This document shows, piece after piece, positions 54,535-63,883 of a stretch of DNA of 64,000 bases; position 1 is the first letter of the stretch; every line of letters begins with the position of its first letter. Location: positions 107,456 to 171,455 of the forward strand of contig NSJL01000007.1 in the NCBI GenBank assembly GCA_002634385.1. The letters run 5' to 3'. The notes below the pieces were generated by a model, which had not been told where the DNA came from, did no database searches, and saw only the letters and a program-made list of their open reading frames with translations. The DNA comes from Nitrospira sp. (GTDB taxonomy: Bacteria; Nitrospirota; Thermodesulfovibrionia; Thermodesulfovibrionales; Dissulfurispiraceae). Made by a program: the position numbers and the translations under genes.

Positions 54535-55242
54535 ATGGCAGTGCTTATCTGTAAAAACATAAGCAACGAGGGTGCCGGAACCATCGGGGATTTCCTCACC
54601 ACTGAGGGGATTCCCTTTGCCGTCGTTGACCTTTCGAAGGGGGAGTCTCTTCCCGATATACAGGATTTCGATACCCTCCTGATGATGGGGGGCCCCATGA
54701 GCGTCAATGAGGACGACCTCTTTCCCTATATAAAGGAAGAGGAGGCGCTTGTCCGGACCTTCATCGAAGGGGACAAGAGGATTCTTGGGGTCTGCCTTGG
54801 AGCACAGATAATGGCAAAAGCCCTGGGAGCCCGGGTTTATAAAGGGAAGGAGAAGGAAATCGGATGGTATGACGTCGAGCTGACCGAGCACGGACTGCGG
54901 GACCCGCTGATGCGTGCGCTTGCAGTTCACCCCCATGCGGGCGACCTGTGGAGGCGCTTCAAGGTCTTCCACTGGCACGGCGAAACCTTCGATATACCGG
55001 AGGGTGCAGTGCACCTCGCCTCCTCATCCCTCTTTCCCCATCAGGCGTTCCGGTACGGCAGGGACGCCTATGCCTTTCAGTTCCATATCGAGGTCGGAAA
55101 AGAGATGATACACGAATGGCTGCGGAACGAAGCCGTCGACCTGGAGGGGATCGGGCGGGATACAGAGAGACTGTATGATGTGTACTACGCACGGGCTATG
55201 GCATTTTACCGGCAGTTCTTCACCTCTCCCCGGCAGCGGTGA
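54535..55242 (+). CDS. Class I glutamine amidotransferase
   Basis: 235 aa. MMGGPMSVNEDD and the nucleophile elbow GVCLGAQIMAKALGARVYKG give the catalytic Cys; FHWHGETFDIPEGAVHLASS and AFQFHIEV complete the GuaA-like GATase fold with the His and Glu. A free-standing GMP-synthase-like amidotransferase, often annotated as glutamine-hydrolysing. Its start at 54535 is close to the sigma-54 +1, so the mRNA may be leaderless. Next come glnK and glnA. Confidence 0.88.
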   Translation: MAVLICKNISNEGAGTIGDFLTTEGIPFAVVDLSKGESLPDIQDFDTLLMMGGPMSVNEDDLFPYIKEEEALVRTFIEGDKRILGVCLGAQIMAKALGARVYKGKEKEIGWYDVELTEHGLRDPLMRALAVHPHAGDLWRRFKVFHWHGETFDIPEGAVHLASSSLFPHQAFRYGRDAYAFQFHIEVGKEMIHEWLRNEAVDLEGIGRDTERLYDVYYARAMAFYRQFFTSPRQR

Positions 55243-55279
55243 TAGGGGTGGTGCCGTGGGATACCGGAAGAGGAAAGCT

Positions 55280-55457
55280 AGGGTGTGTATGCAAACTGTG
55301 TTCGTTGCGAGACCGGGCGAACCGTGCAGGGGCAAGGCAGCACGGGGAAAACGCCCGGAGGCGTAGCAGAGCTACGTTGAGGACGTTTTTCCCGGGAGAA
55401 CGAAGTCCCTGTACGGTGCAGCCGGTCGCAGCAGAAGATAGTTTGCATACACACCCT
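55280..55457 (+). mobile_element. Family A MITE-like palindromic element, copy A4
   Basis: 178 bp; ends agggtgtgtatgcaaact and agtttgcatacacaccct are perfect inverted copies; TA on both sides. It lies inside the operon, 20 bases before the second glnK, whose ribosome site AAGGAGG follows at once. The inner stem ACCGTGCAGGG pairs with CCCTGTACGGT. Confidence 0.9.
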
Positions 55458-55473
55458 AATACCAAGGAGGTGA

Positions 55474-55815
<342 letters not shown>

Positions 55816-55844
55816 GTAAATGTACCATTAATAAAGGAGGAAGT

Positions 55845-57257
55845 ATGACACCGAAAGACGTAATCAAGATGGCACAGGAAAACAAGGCTGTCATGGCCAA
55901 CTTTAAATTCCTTGATTTTCCTGGAATCTGGCAGCATTTTGCCGTACCGATCGCCGAATTATCGGAGGCGGTATTCGAGGAGGGGCTCGGCTTCGATGGA
56001 TCCTCCATCAGGGGGTGGCAGGCGATCAACACCTCCGACATGCTGATCATCCCCGATCCGACGACGGCGTTCATGGATCCTTTCATGGAATACCCGACCC
56101 TCAGCCTGATCTGCAATATCGTCGATCCTATCACGAAGGAATACTACACGAGGGACCCCCGGTATATCGCACAAAAGGCTGAAGCATACCTCAAATCCAC
56201 CGGGATCGGCGACACCGCCTATTTCGGCCCCGAGGCGGAGTTCTTCATTTTCGATGATATCATGTTCGACCAGAACTCCCACAGCGGATACTATTTCATC
56301 GATTCCGTCGAGGGCATCTGGAATTCGGGCCGCGACGAGAAGCCGAACCTCGGCTACAAGCCGAGGCACAAGGAGGGGTACTTCCCCGTACCGCCCACCG
56401 ACAGCCAGGTGAACCTCAGGACCGAGATGGTCATGGAGATGCTGAAGGTCGGTATCTACGTGGAAAGGGAGCACCATGAAGTGGCCACCGCGGGCCAGGC
56501 GGAGATCGACATGCGCTTCGACTCCCTGGTCAAGATGGCCGACAAGAACATGCTCTTCAAATACATCATCAAGAACGTGGCCAGGAGGCACGGCAAGACG
56601 GTTACTTTCATGCCCAAGCCCATCTTCGGCGACAACGGCTCCGGCATGCACGTTCACCAGAGCATCTGGAAGAACGGCAAGCCCCTCTTCGCGGGCAACG
56701 GGTATGCAGGCCTGAGCGAGATGGCCCTGTACTATATCGGGGGCGTTTTGAAGCATGCGAAATCCCTTGCAGCCCTTACCAACCCCACCACCAACTCCTA
56801 TAAGAGACTGACCCCCGGTTTCGAAGCGCCCGTCAACCTCGCCTACTCGGCCAGGAACAGGTCCGCATCCATCAGGATCCCGACCTACTCCGCCAGCCCG
56901 AAGGCAAAGAGGATCGAGGTCCGGTTCCCCGACCCGTCCTGCAATACGTACCTCGCCTTTGCCGCAATGATGATGGCGGGGCTGGACGGCATCGAGAACA
57001 AGATCCATCCGGGCGAACCCCTCGACAAGGACATCTATGAGCTCGGTCCCGAGGAACTGGCATCGGTCCCCACCATGCCGGGAAGCCTCGACGAGGCCAT
57101 CAGCCACCTCGAGGAGGACCACGAGTATCTCCTGAAGGGGAACGTTTTTACCCAGGACGCCATCGATACCTGGATCAACTACAAGAGGACCAGGGAGATC
57201 GACCAGTTGAGGCTGAGGCCCCACCCATACGAGTTCTTCCTCTATTTCGATATTTAA
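55845..57257 (+). CDS. glnA: Glutamine synthetase type I
   Basis: 470 aa. ATP-dependent amidation of glutamate. Features: [10 protein letters not shown], the metal-site [32 protein letters not shown], and [12 protein letters not shown]. The adenylylation Tyr is in [13 protein letters not shown], so activity is tunable by GlnE, encoded downstream. Ribosome site AAAGGAGG. Terminated by a strong symmetric hairpin. Confidence 0.97.
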   Translation: MTPKDVIKMAQENKAVMANFKFLDFPGIWQHFAVPIAELSEAVFEEGLGFDGSSIRGWQAINTSDMLIIPDPTTAFMDPFMEYPTLSLICNIVDPITKEYYTRDPRYIAQKAEAYLKSTGIGDTAYFGPEAEFFIFDDIMFDQNSHSGYYFIDSVEGIWNSGRDEKPNLGYKPRHKEGYFPVPPTDSQVNLRTEMVMEMLKVGIYVEREHHEVATAGQAEIDMRFDSLVKMADKNMLFKYIIKNVARRHGKTVTFMPKPIFGDNGSGMHVHQSIWKNGKPLFAGNGYAGLSEMALYYIGGVLKHAKSLAALTNPTTNSYKRLTPGFEAPVNLAYSARNRSASIRIPTYSASPKAKRIEVRFPDPSCNTYLAFAAMMMAGLDGIENKIHPGEPLDKDIYELGPEELASVPTMPGSLDEAISHLEEDHEYLLKGNVFTQDAIDTWINYKRTREIDQLRLRPHPYEFFLYFDI

Positions 57258-57281
57258 AAAACGTATCGCTGCCGAAGCCGG

Positions 57282-57317
57282 AAAAAGAGCACGGGAACAT
57301 TCTCCCGTGCTCTTTTT
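57282..57317. terminator. Bidirectional intrinsic terminator after glnA
   Basis: AAAAAGAGCACGGGA and TCCCGTGCTCTTTTT pair around acattc, with A and T runs on either side, so it works in both directions. Confidence 0.93.
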
Positions 57318-57515
57318 CATTTCCCTTCTGGACCGGCTACTGCCACATCATCCCCGGTGGGAGCGCTGATCCTGTTCTTTCCCTTCGCCTTCGACTCGTA
57401 CGCCATATTGTCGGCCAGGAGGAAGAGGTCTTTGGTCGTAATCCGCCACCTCTTCCGCAGCTTCGGTCATGGATTTCGAGGTCTGCTCCGATTCTGTCTG
57501 CACCGTCTCCTGTGT
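57317..57515 (-). pseudogene. Remnants of a chemoreceptor end and a GGDEF domain
   Basis: Downstream of cheW the minus strand encodes QETVQTESEQTSKSMTEAAEEV, like an MCP tail, then in another frame KDLFLLADNMAYESKAKGKN followed by RIS, the final helix of a GGDEF domain (ADxAxYxAKxxGRNR), ending in TGA at 57317. Two unrelated gene ends have been joined by deletions. Confidence 0.55.
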
Positions 57516-57516
57516 T

Positions 57517-58044
57517 TTACCCCTCTATCGCCCTTGTCGTGGCTTCGATCATGGCAGTTTCATCGGACTTGCCCAGGAGTCTGTCCATATCGAGAAGAAT
57601 GATCAGACGCTCCTCCAGCTTTGCGATCCCCTTGATAAACTCCGTGCTGATGTTCGAAGCCATGGGCGGGGTGGGCTCCACGGTGCTCATCGGAATCCTG
57701 AGCACTTCGGATACCGAATCCACCACCAGCCCCATGGTGATACCCTGGATATCCATAATCATGATACGTGATTGCTCGTCACTCTCCTTTTCCATGAGGC
57801 CGAATCTCGTCCTCAGGCTTACCACGGGGATCACCTTGCCCCTGAGATTGATCACCCCCTCCACGTATCCGGGGGAGTTGGGCACCCGGGTAATCTCCTT
57901 CATCCTGTTTATCTCCTGCACCTTCAGAATATCCACCGCATATTCCTCGTTCCCGAGATTGAAGGTCACCAACTGCAGGATATCGCTTCCCACCACTGCC
58001 GTCTTCATCCCCACAGAGGGGCTTGCCGCTACGAGTGCATTCAT
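57517..58044 (-). CDS. cheW: CheW-like chemotaxis coupling protein
   Basis: 175 aa. QLVTFNLGNEEYAVDILKVQEIN, VEGVINLRGKVIPVVSLRTRFG and GLVVDSVSEVLRI are the CheW beta-barrel landmarks. Links receptors to CheA; neither is in the window. GGAGGTG precedes the ATG. The region right after is a graveyard of MCP and GGDEF fragments, implying a lost chemotaxis cluster. Confidence 0.9.
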   Translation of the reverse strand: MNALVAASPSVGMKTAVVGSDILQLVTFNLGNEEYAVDILKVQEINRMKEITRVPNSPGYVEGVINLRGKVIPVVSLRTRFGLMEKESDEQSRIMIMDIQGITMGLVVDSVSEVLRIPMSTVEPTPPMASNISTEFIKGIAKLEERLIILLDMDRLLGKSDETAMIEATTRAIEG

Positions 58045-58242
58045 TAAACACCTCCGGAATAATGGGCTCTACCCGGGAAACGGAAAACAAGAAGCGCCGC
58101 TCCCCGCCAAAGGAGGGACACCCCCCGATGCCCCTGTTTTTCCCCTGCCTGAATACCTCCCGGCATCAGGCACCCGCACACCTGGATAAGGCGGAGATAT
58201 TTTACAACTTTACCGCTCTTTTTGCATATAAGTTGATAGAAA

Positions 58243-58325
58243 GGGGGTGCTGAAAAACGAGGGCATTGAGAAGCTCACCGGAAGGGGAGGCGGCAGGGGG
58301 AAAGAGCGATTCTGAAAGGGGTCCT
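58243..58325. repeat. Family B repeat left-end fragment
   Basis: gggggtgctgaaaaacgagg and the following ggaaggggaggcggcagggg resemble the left end of the 6666 copy. Confidence 0.5.
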
Positions 58326-58335
58326 CGGTGTAGGG

Positions 58336-61128
58336 CTAAGGGCGCAGGGAGTTCCAGAAAACGCTCACCCGCTCTTTGCTCTCCTGCAGAAGATCAAGGA
58401 AGACGGCGGCACTTATTCCCCTGCTGCCAGCGAGGGTCTGCAGGGCATTTCCCCTCTCGCTCAGCACGCTTTCATTTCGCAGGCGAAGGACTGTTTCGAT
58501 GGTCCGGTAAAAGAGATAGGTCTCCCGGAGCATCGCCGCCCCCGCAGCCTCCAGGACCCCTTTCTTCATGAGTCGCCCCAGGGCGTCGAGGGTGCCCTGT
58601 ACGAGGAACTCCGGCCGGGAACGGCACTGCCGGAGCTGAAGGTACTGCACAGCAAACTCCAGCTCTTCCAGCCCCCCCGCCCCCAGTTTGATATCGAATT
58701 CCCTCCCGCTCCTGCCCTCTTTCGACAGCTCCCGCTGAATCCTGTCCCGCATTTTTTGCACTTCAGCCAGCGTCACCTCTTCTCCCCTTTCTCTCAGCAC
58801 CTTGTTCCGCATCGACAGAAACAGAGTGGCGGTACAAGCCGCTCCGGCCACGGGACGGGCCTTCAGCAACGCCTGGATCTCCCAGGGCTGCGCATTGTCC
58901 CGGTAGTAGGCGCCGAGCCCCTTGAGAGAGCTTACCAGGGGCCCCTTGTTCCCTTCAGGCCGCAACCGTGTGTCCACCCTATAGGCAATCCCGTCCTTCG
59001 TATAGGACATGAAGGCCTTCAGGAGGCGTTCCGCAGCCTTCACCTCATCCTCCGAGGGCTCATCTTTCGTGACGAAGATGATATCGAGATCGGAATTGAA
59101 GGTAATCTCCCTTCCCCCCAGTTTTCCGAACCCGACCACCGCAAGAGAGGAGGGGGAAGAGGGCCGTACCATACGCGTAAGTACCGCCTCCGCCACTTTG
59201 CTCAGCACCTTCACCAGGCGCGCAATCTCCATTCTTCCATCGAGGAACCGGACACCGAGACGTATCTCCTCCATCCTTCTGAAAAGCCTGATAGCGGTGG
59301 CTTCCCCTCTTTTTTCCACAAGAAAGCCAAGCTCCTCTCGAAGGGTCCGCAAGGACTTCTTCCCCCTCTCTCCCTCCACCAGAGACTCTATGTACTCGGG
59401 ATTGCTCATAAGGATTTTCGAAAGGTACTCACTTTGGGAAAGAATGAAGGTCAGGAGAGAGACAATCTCCCTGCGCCGGGAAATCGCGTCGAGGTAGTAC
59501 TCTTTTGCGGCGAGTATCCCCGAGAAATCCACCAGATGGAGCAGGGAGAGGTCGGGATTGGGCCCCTTCAGCGCCTCTTCCACGAACCCGGGCATCACTT
59601 CTTCGAGGAGCCGCCTGCCCCTGATGGTCTGGAAGGAGTGCATATTGTTCCGGATCTTCATAAGGCAGTACACCGCTTTGTGCGTATCGTTGACGCCCGC
59701 CTTTGCAAGCTCCTCCACAAGGAGATTCTCCGCAGGGGTATCCATATCCCAGTACTCGTTCCCCAGAAGGCGGGATCCGCCCATCTCCCCCTTGCCCTCC
59801 CGGATGAAAAGGAGCGAGTCGTAGATGTCCCTGACCCTCCGTCTCCGGGCATCCAGCTCCGCCAGGAAGTCCTCTCTCCCCGCGAACCCCATCTTCTTCC
59901 CGAGGATATCGAGCTCCCTTTCCCCGGAGGGGAGAGAATGAACCTGGAGGTCATTCACCTGCTGCAGCCGGTGCTCGAGGGTCCGCAGGAAGAGGTAGTT
60001 GTCCGCCAGGTGACGGAGGTCCTCATGCCCGATAAACCCCTTTTGAACGAGGCGGTGGAGGGCTTTAAAGGTGCTCCGTTCCCGTAACGCCGGATCTTTT
60101 CCCCCATAGATCAACTGGAATACCTGGATGAAAAACTCTATCTCCCGTATCCCCCCGTATCCCCTTTTTATATCCCTGCTCTGCGTACCCGGTTTTATCT
60201 GCTCCACCTGCCCCTTCATCCGCCGTATCTCTTCGATGGCCTGAAAATCGAGGTACTTCCGGTATACGAAGGGACGTATGCTGTCCAGGAAGTCCTTCCC
60301 CAGCTTTGCGTCTCCCGCCACGGGACGGGCACGGAGCGCGGCTGCCCTCTCCCACAACTGCCCCCACGATTCATAGTATTCCTCATAGCCGGCGAGGGAC
60401 AGTGCCATACTCCCCCGCTGTCCCTGGGGCCGCAGCCGCAGATCCACCCGGTAGGCGAAACCGTCTTCGGTGGGGACGGAAAGAAAGCGGGTGAGCTCCT
60501 CCGCAAGTTTCACATAAAATTCGAAGGCGGAGATCCTGTTCCGCACCACCCCCGGAAGGGTGGAAATCCCCGAAGTCTCGCCCTCTTCCCGGTAGACATA
60601 CACGATGTCCACATCGGAGCTGTAATTCAGCTCCTCCGCCCCCAATTTGCCCATGGCGATAACGGCAAAGACATTCTCCGCCGGGGTCCCGTACCGCTGC
60701 ACGAGAAATCCCTCCACAAAGGACAGCGATTCATCGAGAACCACGTCGGCCAGGGCACTCAGCCCGAGGAGAATTTCCTGGAACTCCGCCTTCCGGAGGA
60801 TGTCGCGAAGGGTACTGTGCAACATCTTGTTCTTCCTGAACATGCGAACCGCCTTCATCCCTTCGGCTATTGTGCCGCAGTGCGCAAGGAGGTCCCGCAG
60901 CTCCTCCCTTAAGGTATCCGCTTCGGGGACGGTATGCAGGGTCTCCAGTGCCCCGAAGAGCGCGTCCGGATTCCGCACGGAATGGTTCGCAAGGAACTGG
61001 CTGTGGGAGAAGAGCATTGCTATGGCACCGCGGTGCTCTTCCAGCCGTACGGCGTCCCCGGGGTTTTCGGCAAGAAACGTCTCTATGTTGTTGGAAGCCC
61101 TTTCAGGGTCGGGAATACTATAGCCCAT
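58336..61128 (-). CDS. glnE: Bifunctional glutamine synthetase adenylyltransferase/deadenylase
   Basis: 930 aa from the ATG at 61128. Two nucleotidyltransferase modules: ELNYSSDVDIVYVY with LRPQGQRGSMALS, and REITFNSDLDIIFV with LRPEGNKGPLVSS, each followed by a GlnE helical domain (SRDIKRGYGGIREIEFFIQ; FDIKLGAGGLEELEFAVQ). Adds or removes AMP at the GlnA Tyr under PII control. No good ribosome site. Upstream in frame is family A repeat DNA, so the start may have been remodelled. Confidence 0.93.
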   Translation of the reverse strand: MGYSIPDPERASNNIETFLAENPGDAVRLEEHRGAIAMLFSHSQFLANHSVRNPDALFGALETLHTVPEADTLREELRDLLAHCGTIAEGMKAVRMFRKNKMLHSTLRDILRKAEFQEILLGLSALADVVLDESLSFVEGFLVQRYGTPAENVFAVIAMGKLGAEELNYSSDVDIVYVYREEGETSGISTLPGVVRNRISAFEFYVKLAEELTRFLSVPTEDGFAYRVDLRLRPQGQRGSMALSLAGYEEYYESWGQLWERAAALRARPVAGDAKLGKDFLDSIRPFVYRKYLDFQAIEEIRRMKGQVEQIKPGTQSRDIKRGYGGIREIEFFIQVFQLIYGGKDPALRERSTFKALHRLVQKGFIGHEDLRHLADNYLFLRTLEHRLQQVNDLQVHSLPSGERELDILGKKMGFAGREDFLAELDARRRRVRDIYDSLLFIREGKGEMGGSRLLGNEYWDMDTPAENLLVEELAKAGVNDTHKAVYCLMKIRNNMHSFQTIRGRRLLEEVMPGFVEEALKGPNPDLSLLHLVDFSGILAAKEYYLDAISRRREIVSLLTFILSQSEYLSKILMSNPEYIESLVEGERGKKSLRTLREELGFLVEKRGEATAIRLFRRMEEIRLGVRFLDGRMEIARLVKVLSKVAEAVLTRMVRPSSPSSLAVVGFGKLGGREITFNSDLDIIFVTKDEPSEDEVKAAERLLKAFMSYTKDGIAYRVDTRLRPEGNKGPLVSSLKGLGAYYRDNAQPWEIQALLKARPVAGAACTATLFLSMRNKVLRERGEEVTLAEVQKMRDRIQRELSKEGRSGREFDIKLGAGGLEELEFAVQYLQLRQCRSRPEFLVQGTLDALGRLMKKGVLEAAGAAMLRETYLFYRTIETVLRLRNESVLSERGNALQTLAGSRGISAAVFLDLLQESKERVSVFWNSLRP

Positions 61129-61136
61129 CGCCGCCA

Positions 61137-61153
61137 GTTTGCCTACACACCCT
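61137..61153 (+). repeat. Family A right-end remnant
   Basis: gtttgcctacacaccct, the right arm of a lost element, abuts the left end of A5 through a shared TA. Confidence 0.7.
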
Positions 61154-61331
61154 AGGGTGTGTCTGCAGACTGTCTTCGTAGCGAGGGCGAGCGAACCGTT
61201 CCCGGGCAAGGCGGCGCGAGTGAAACGCCCGGAGGCGTAGCAGAGCTACGTTGAGGACGTTTTGCTCGGGACAACGCAGTCCGGGGACAGTGCAGCCGGT
61301 CGCAGCAGAAGATAGTTTGCAGATACACCCT
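61154..61331 (+). mobile_element. Family A MITE-like palindromic element, copy A5
   Basis: 178 bp; ends agggtgtgtctgcagact and agtttgcagatacaccct pair with two G-T(U) positions. TA on both sides. Contains the ggaggcgtagcagagctacg module. Its final bases form the TAG stop of the permease gene. Confidence 0.88.
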
Positions 61332-62166
61332 ATTCCCTCCAGAGCCGCGGATCGAGGGCGTCCCGCAGGCCCTCCCCCACGAGATTATAGCTCAGCACGG
61401 TGATGAGGATGGCGATGCCGGGAAACAGGGACAACCACCAGGCCACGGTGATGTTGTCCTTTCCGGAAGTGAGGATATTGCCCCAGCTCGGCTCCGGGGG
61501 CTGGACTCCCAGTCCGAGAAAAGAGAGGCCCGATTCGGTAAGGATGGCGCCCGCAATCCCGAAGGTGGCAGCAACAAAGACGGGAGAGAGGGCGTTGGGA
61601 ATGATATGTCTGAAAATAAGCCGGAAATCACTCGCGCCGATGGCCCGGGCCGCCGCAATGAAATCGCGCTCTTTAAGGGTCAGGAACTCCGCGCGCACCA
61701 GCCGCGACACATCCATCCACCCGGTAATCCCGATCACGATCATGATGGTGGAGATGCTCGGCTCCACAATGGCGATCACGGCGAGAATCAGGAAAAACGT
61801 GGGAAAGGCAAGCATGATGTCGACGAACCGCATGAGCACCGCATCGGTCTTGCCGCCGTAATAGCCGGCGAAGGCGCCCAGGACCGTTCCGATGGTGATG
61901 GCGATCCCCACCGCGATAAAGCCCACTTTGAGAGAGACACGGCTCCCCCATATCATCCGGGACAACACATCCCTTCCCAGTTCATCGGTGCCGAAGGGAT
62001 GGGCGGCAGAGGGGGCGGAAAGGACGTTGTAGACATCAATTCGCGTGGGCTCATAGGGAGCGATAAAAGGCGCAAGCAGGGCCAGGAAGGCAAGGGAGAG
62101 AATGATCACCATGCCCGCCACCGAAAGGGGGTTCTTTCTGAACCGGTTCCAGATAATCCGTATCAT
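61330..62166 (-). CDS. ABC transporter permease, DppC/OppC type
   Basis: 278 aa from ATG 62166 (GGAGTGG upstream). Six helices; the EAA loop region is GWMDVSRLVRAEFLTLKERDFIAAARAIGASDFRLIFRHIIPNA. N-terminal HPFGTDELGRDVLSRMIWGSRVSL is typical of OppC/DppC. Peptide or nickel uptake is possible. Partner permease upstream; no binding protein or ATPase is in the window. Confidence 0.93.
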   Translation of the reverse strand: MIRIIWNRFRKNPLSVAGMVIILSLAFLALLAPFIAPYEPTRIDVYNVLSAPSAAHPFGTDELGRDVLSRMIWGSRVSLKVGFIAVGIAITIGTVLGAFAGYYGGKTDAVLMRFVDIMLAFPTFFLILAVIAIVEPSISTIMIVIGITGWMDVSRLVRAEFLTLKERDFIAAARAIGASDFRLIFRHIIPNALSPVFVAATFGIAGAILTESGLSFLGLGVQPPEPSWGNILTSGKDNITVAWWLSLFPGIAILITVLSYNLVGEGLRDALDPRLWRE

Positions 62167-62169
62167 CCG

Positions 62170-62390
62170 ACCACTCCAACGACAGAGAAAGACAGGTAGA
62201 GGTAAAGGTAGAGAAAAAAGCAAAAAACAACTATATTTCTCTTTTTTCCTCTCTTTTCTGTCTTGCTCTTTACCTTTACCTGTCTCATTCTCTACCTGTC
62301 TTTACTTTATCGTTTTTTCAGCCTTTTCTGTTTTATTCTTTTCTTTACTTCCTTTACCTTTACCTCTACCTTTACCTGTCTTTTACTTTA
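62170..62390. repeat. Family C purine/pyrimidine inverted repeat, copy 3 (expanded)
   Basis: GA-rich agacaggtagaggtaaaggt at the left; CT-rich tacctttacctgtct, ctacctgtctttac and ctctacctttacctgtctt blocks on the right, with T-rich spacers. Lies between two permease genes of one operon. Confidence 0.7.
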
Positions 62391-63354
62391 CCCTGATCCT
62401 CGGGTCCACGAGGGCGTAGGAGATATCGGCGATAAGGTTTCCGATAAGGGTCAGCACCGCACCGATGACCAGGATTCCCATGATGGTGGGATAATCACGG
62501 GACATGGTGGAGGCATAAAAGAGCTGTCCCATTCCCGGTATGGCAAAGATGGTCTCGAAAATGACCGCGCCCCCGATAAGGCCGGGCACGGCAAGGCCGA
62601 GGATGGTCACGATGGGCATCAAGGCATTGCGCAGGGCATGGGTGAGGATTACCGTGGATTCCCTGAGCCCTTTCGCCCGGGCGGTTCTTATATAGTCCTG
62701 CCTGATGACCTCGAGCATGCTCGAACGGCTGTACCGGCTGAAGCCGGCGATCCCGCCGAAGGCGCTCAGCCCGATGGGGAGGACCAGGTGTTTTGCCCAG
62801 TCGGCCACCCTGTCCAGCGGTCCCATGCCCGAAACATCAATGCTCTGGATTCCCGAAATGGGGAGCAGCCCGAGAGTGACCCCAAAGAGGATCATCAGGA
62901 TCAAAGCGAGCCAGAAGGTGGGGGTGGAAAAGCCCACGAAAACAAAAATTGTCGTCAGCTTATCGAAAAGGGAATACTGCCGGACGGCGGAAAGCACCCC
63001 GATGGGAATGGCGATGAGCATGATGAGCAGGAGGGAGAGGATATTGATCGTCAGGGTAACGGGAATCCGCTCCTTGATCTTGTCGATCACCTTCTTGCCG
63101 TCCACGAAGGATTTGCCGAAATCCAGGCGCACAAACCGCCCAAGCCAGTCGAGATACTGGATATGCAGGGGTTTGTCAAGGCCGTAGAGCTTCTTCAGGT
63201 TCTCCCGGGCCTGGGCGGAGGTCTTCAGCGACATCTCGGTTTCCACCTCCACCGGCCCCCCCGGGGCAAGGTGAATCACCACAAAGGTAATAAGGGTAAT
63301 CCCGAAGACAAGGGGGATCATCAGCAGCAAGCGCTTAAGGATATATAATGCCAT
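62383..63354 (-). CDS. ABC transporter permease, DppB/OppB type
   Basis: 323 aa. Six helices; start [35 protein letters not shown] and EAA-like [33 protein letters not shown] are family hallmarks. DppC partner follows 216 bases later across a repeat. Takes part in uptake of peptides or similar solutes through the inner membrane. Confidence 0.93.
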   Translation of the reverse strand: MALYILKRLLLMIPLVFGITLITFVVIHLAPGGPVEVETEMSLKTSAQARENLKKLYGLDKPLHIQYLDWLGRFVRLDFGKSFVDGKKVIDKIKERIPVTLTINILSLLLIMLIAIPIGVLSAVRQYSLFDKLTTIFVFVGFSTPTFWLALILMILFGVTLGLLPISGIQSIDVSGMGPLDRVADWAKHLVLPIGLSAFGGIAGFSRYSRSSMLEVIRQDYIRTARAKGLRESTVILTHALRNALMPIVTILGLAVPGLIGGAVIFETIFAIPGMGQLFYASTMSRDYPTIMGILVIGAVLTLIGNLIADISYALVDPRIRVK

Positions 63355-63477
63355 ATAAATAAATTAATTGTATTGTTTCCCGAATGTCAAATGCGGCAAA
63401 AAAAACCTGCCGGCTCAATCGTACTGAGAAATAGAGCCGACAGAGGGCTCTGCGGAGAAGAGGCAGAAAAAGACCGG

Positions 63478-63750
63478 CTATGCTACATTGAGAGCCACTG
63501 GGGGGGGATACTGCACGGCCGATAACCCTGTCAGAGGGGCGCATGGCTCTATGACGGTCCCGTTCATGTTGCCGAAGACAAGCTCACCGTTCTCTGTTAC
63601 CTCTACGGTGCACCGTTGCCCTTTCAGGCAAGAGATCATAGTCTCCATCTGCTGCAGATCAGCGGAGCTGATCGACGCGGAGAAGGCCGCTTCGTGCAGC
63701 ATCACCAGCTTCCTGGCAATAAAAAAAGTGGAACTCCCTGGGATCGACAT
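63478..63750 (-). CDS. Small hypothetical protein
   Basis: 90 aa from the ATG after CAGGAGGT. IARKLVMLHEAAFSASISSADLQQMETMISCLKGQRCTVEVTENGELVFGN has a helix-then-strand look. No family recognised. Confidence 0.55.
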   Translation of the reverse strand: MSIPGSSTFFIARKLVMLHEAAFSASISSADLQQMETMISCLKGQRCTVEVTENGELVFGNMNGTVIEPCAPLTGLSAVQYPPPVALNVA

Positions 63751-63883
63751 AAATACCTCCTGACCGGGTACTGAAAAACTCTTTCTATAGTTTCCATAAC
63801 AGACGATGAGCAATGCAGCACAGTCTGCTTAGAGTGCCTATCAGGGCAAATAGAAGCGGGAAATCTCCTCTCCCCGGAGCCTG

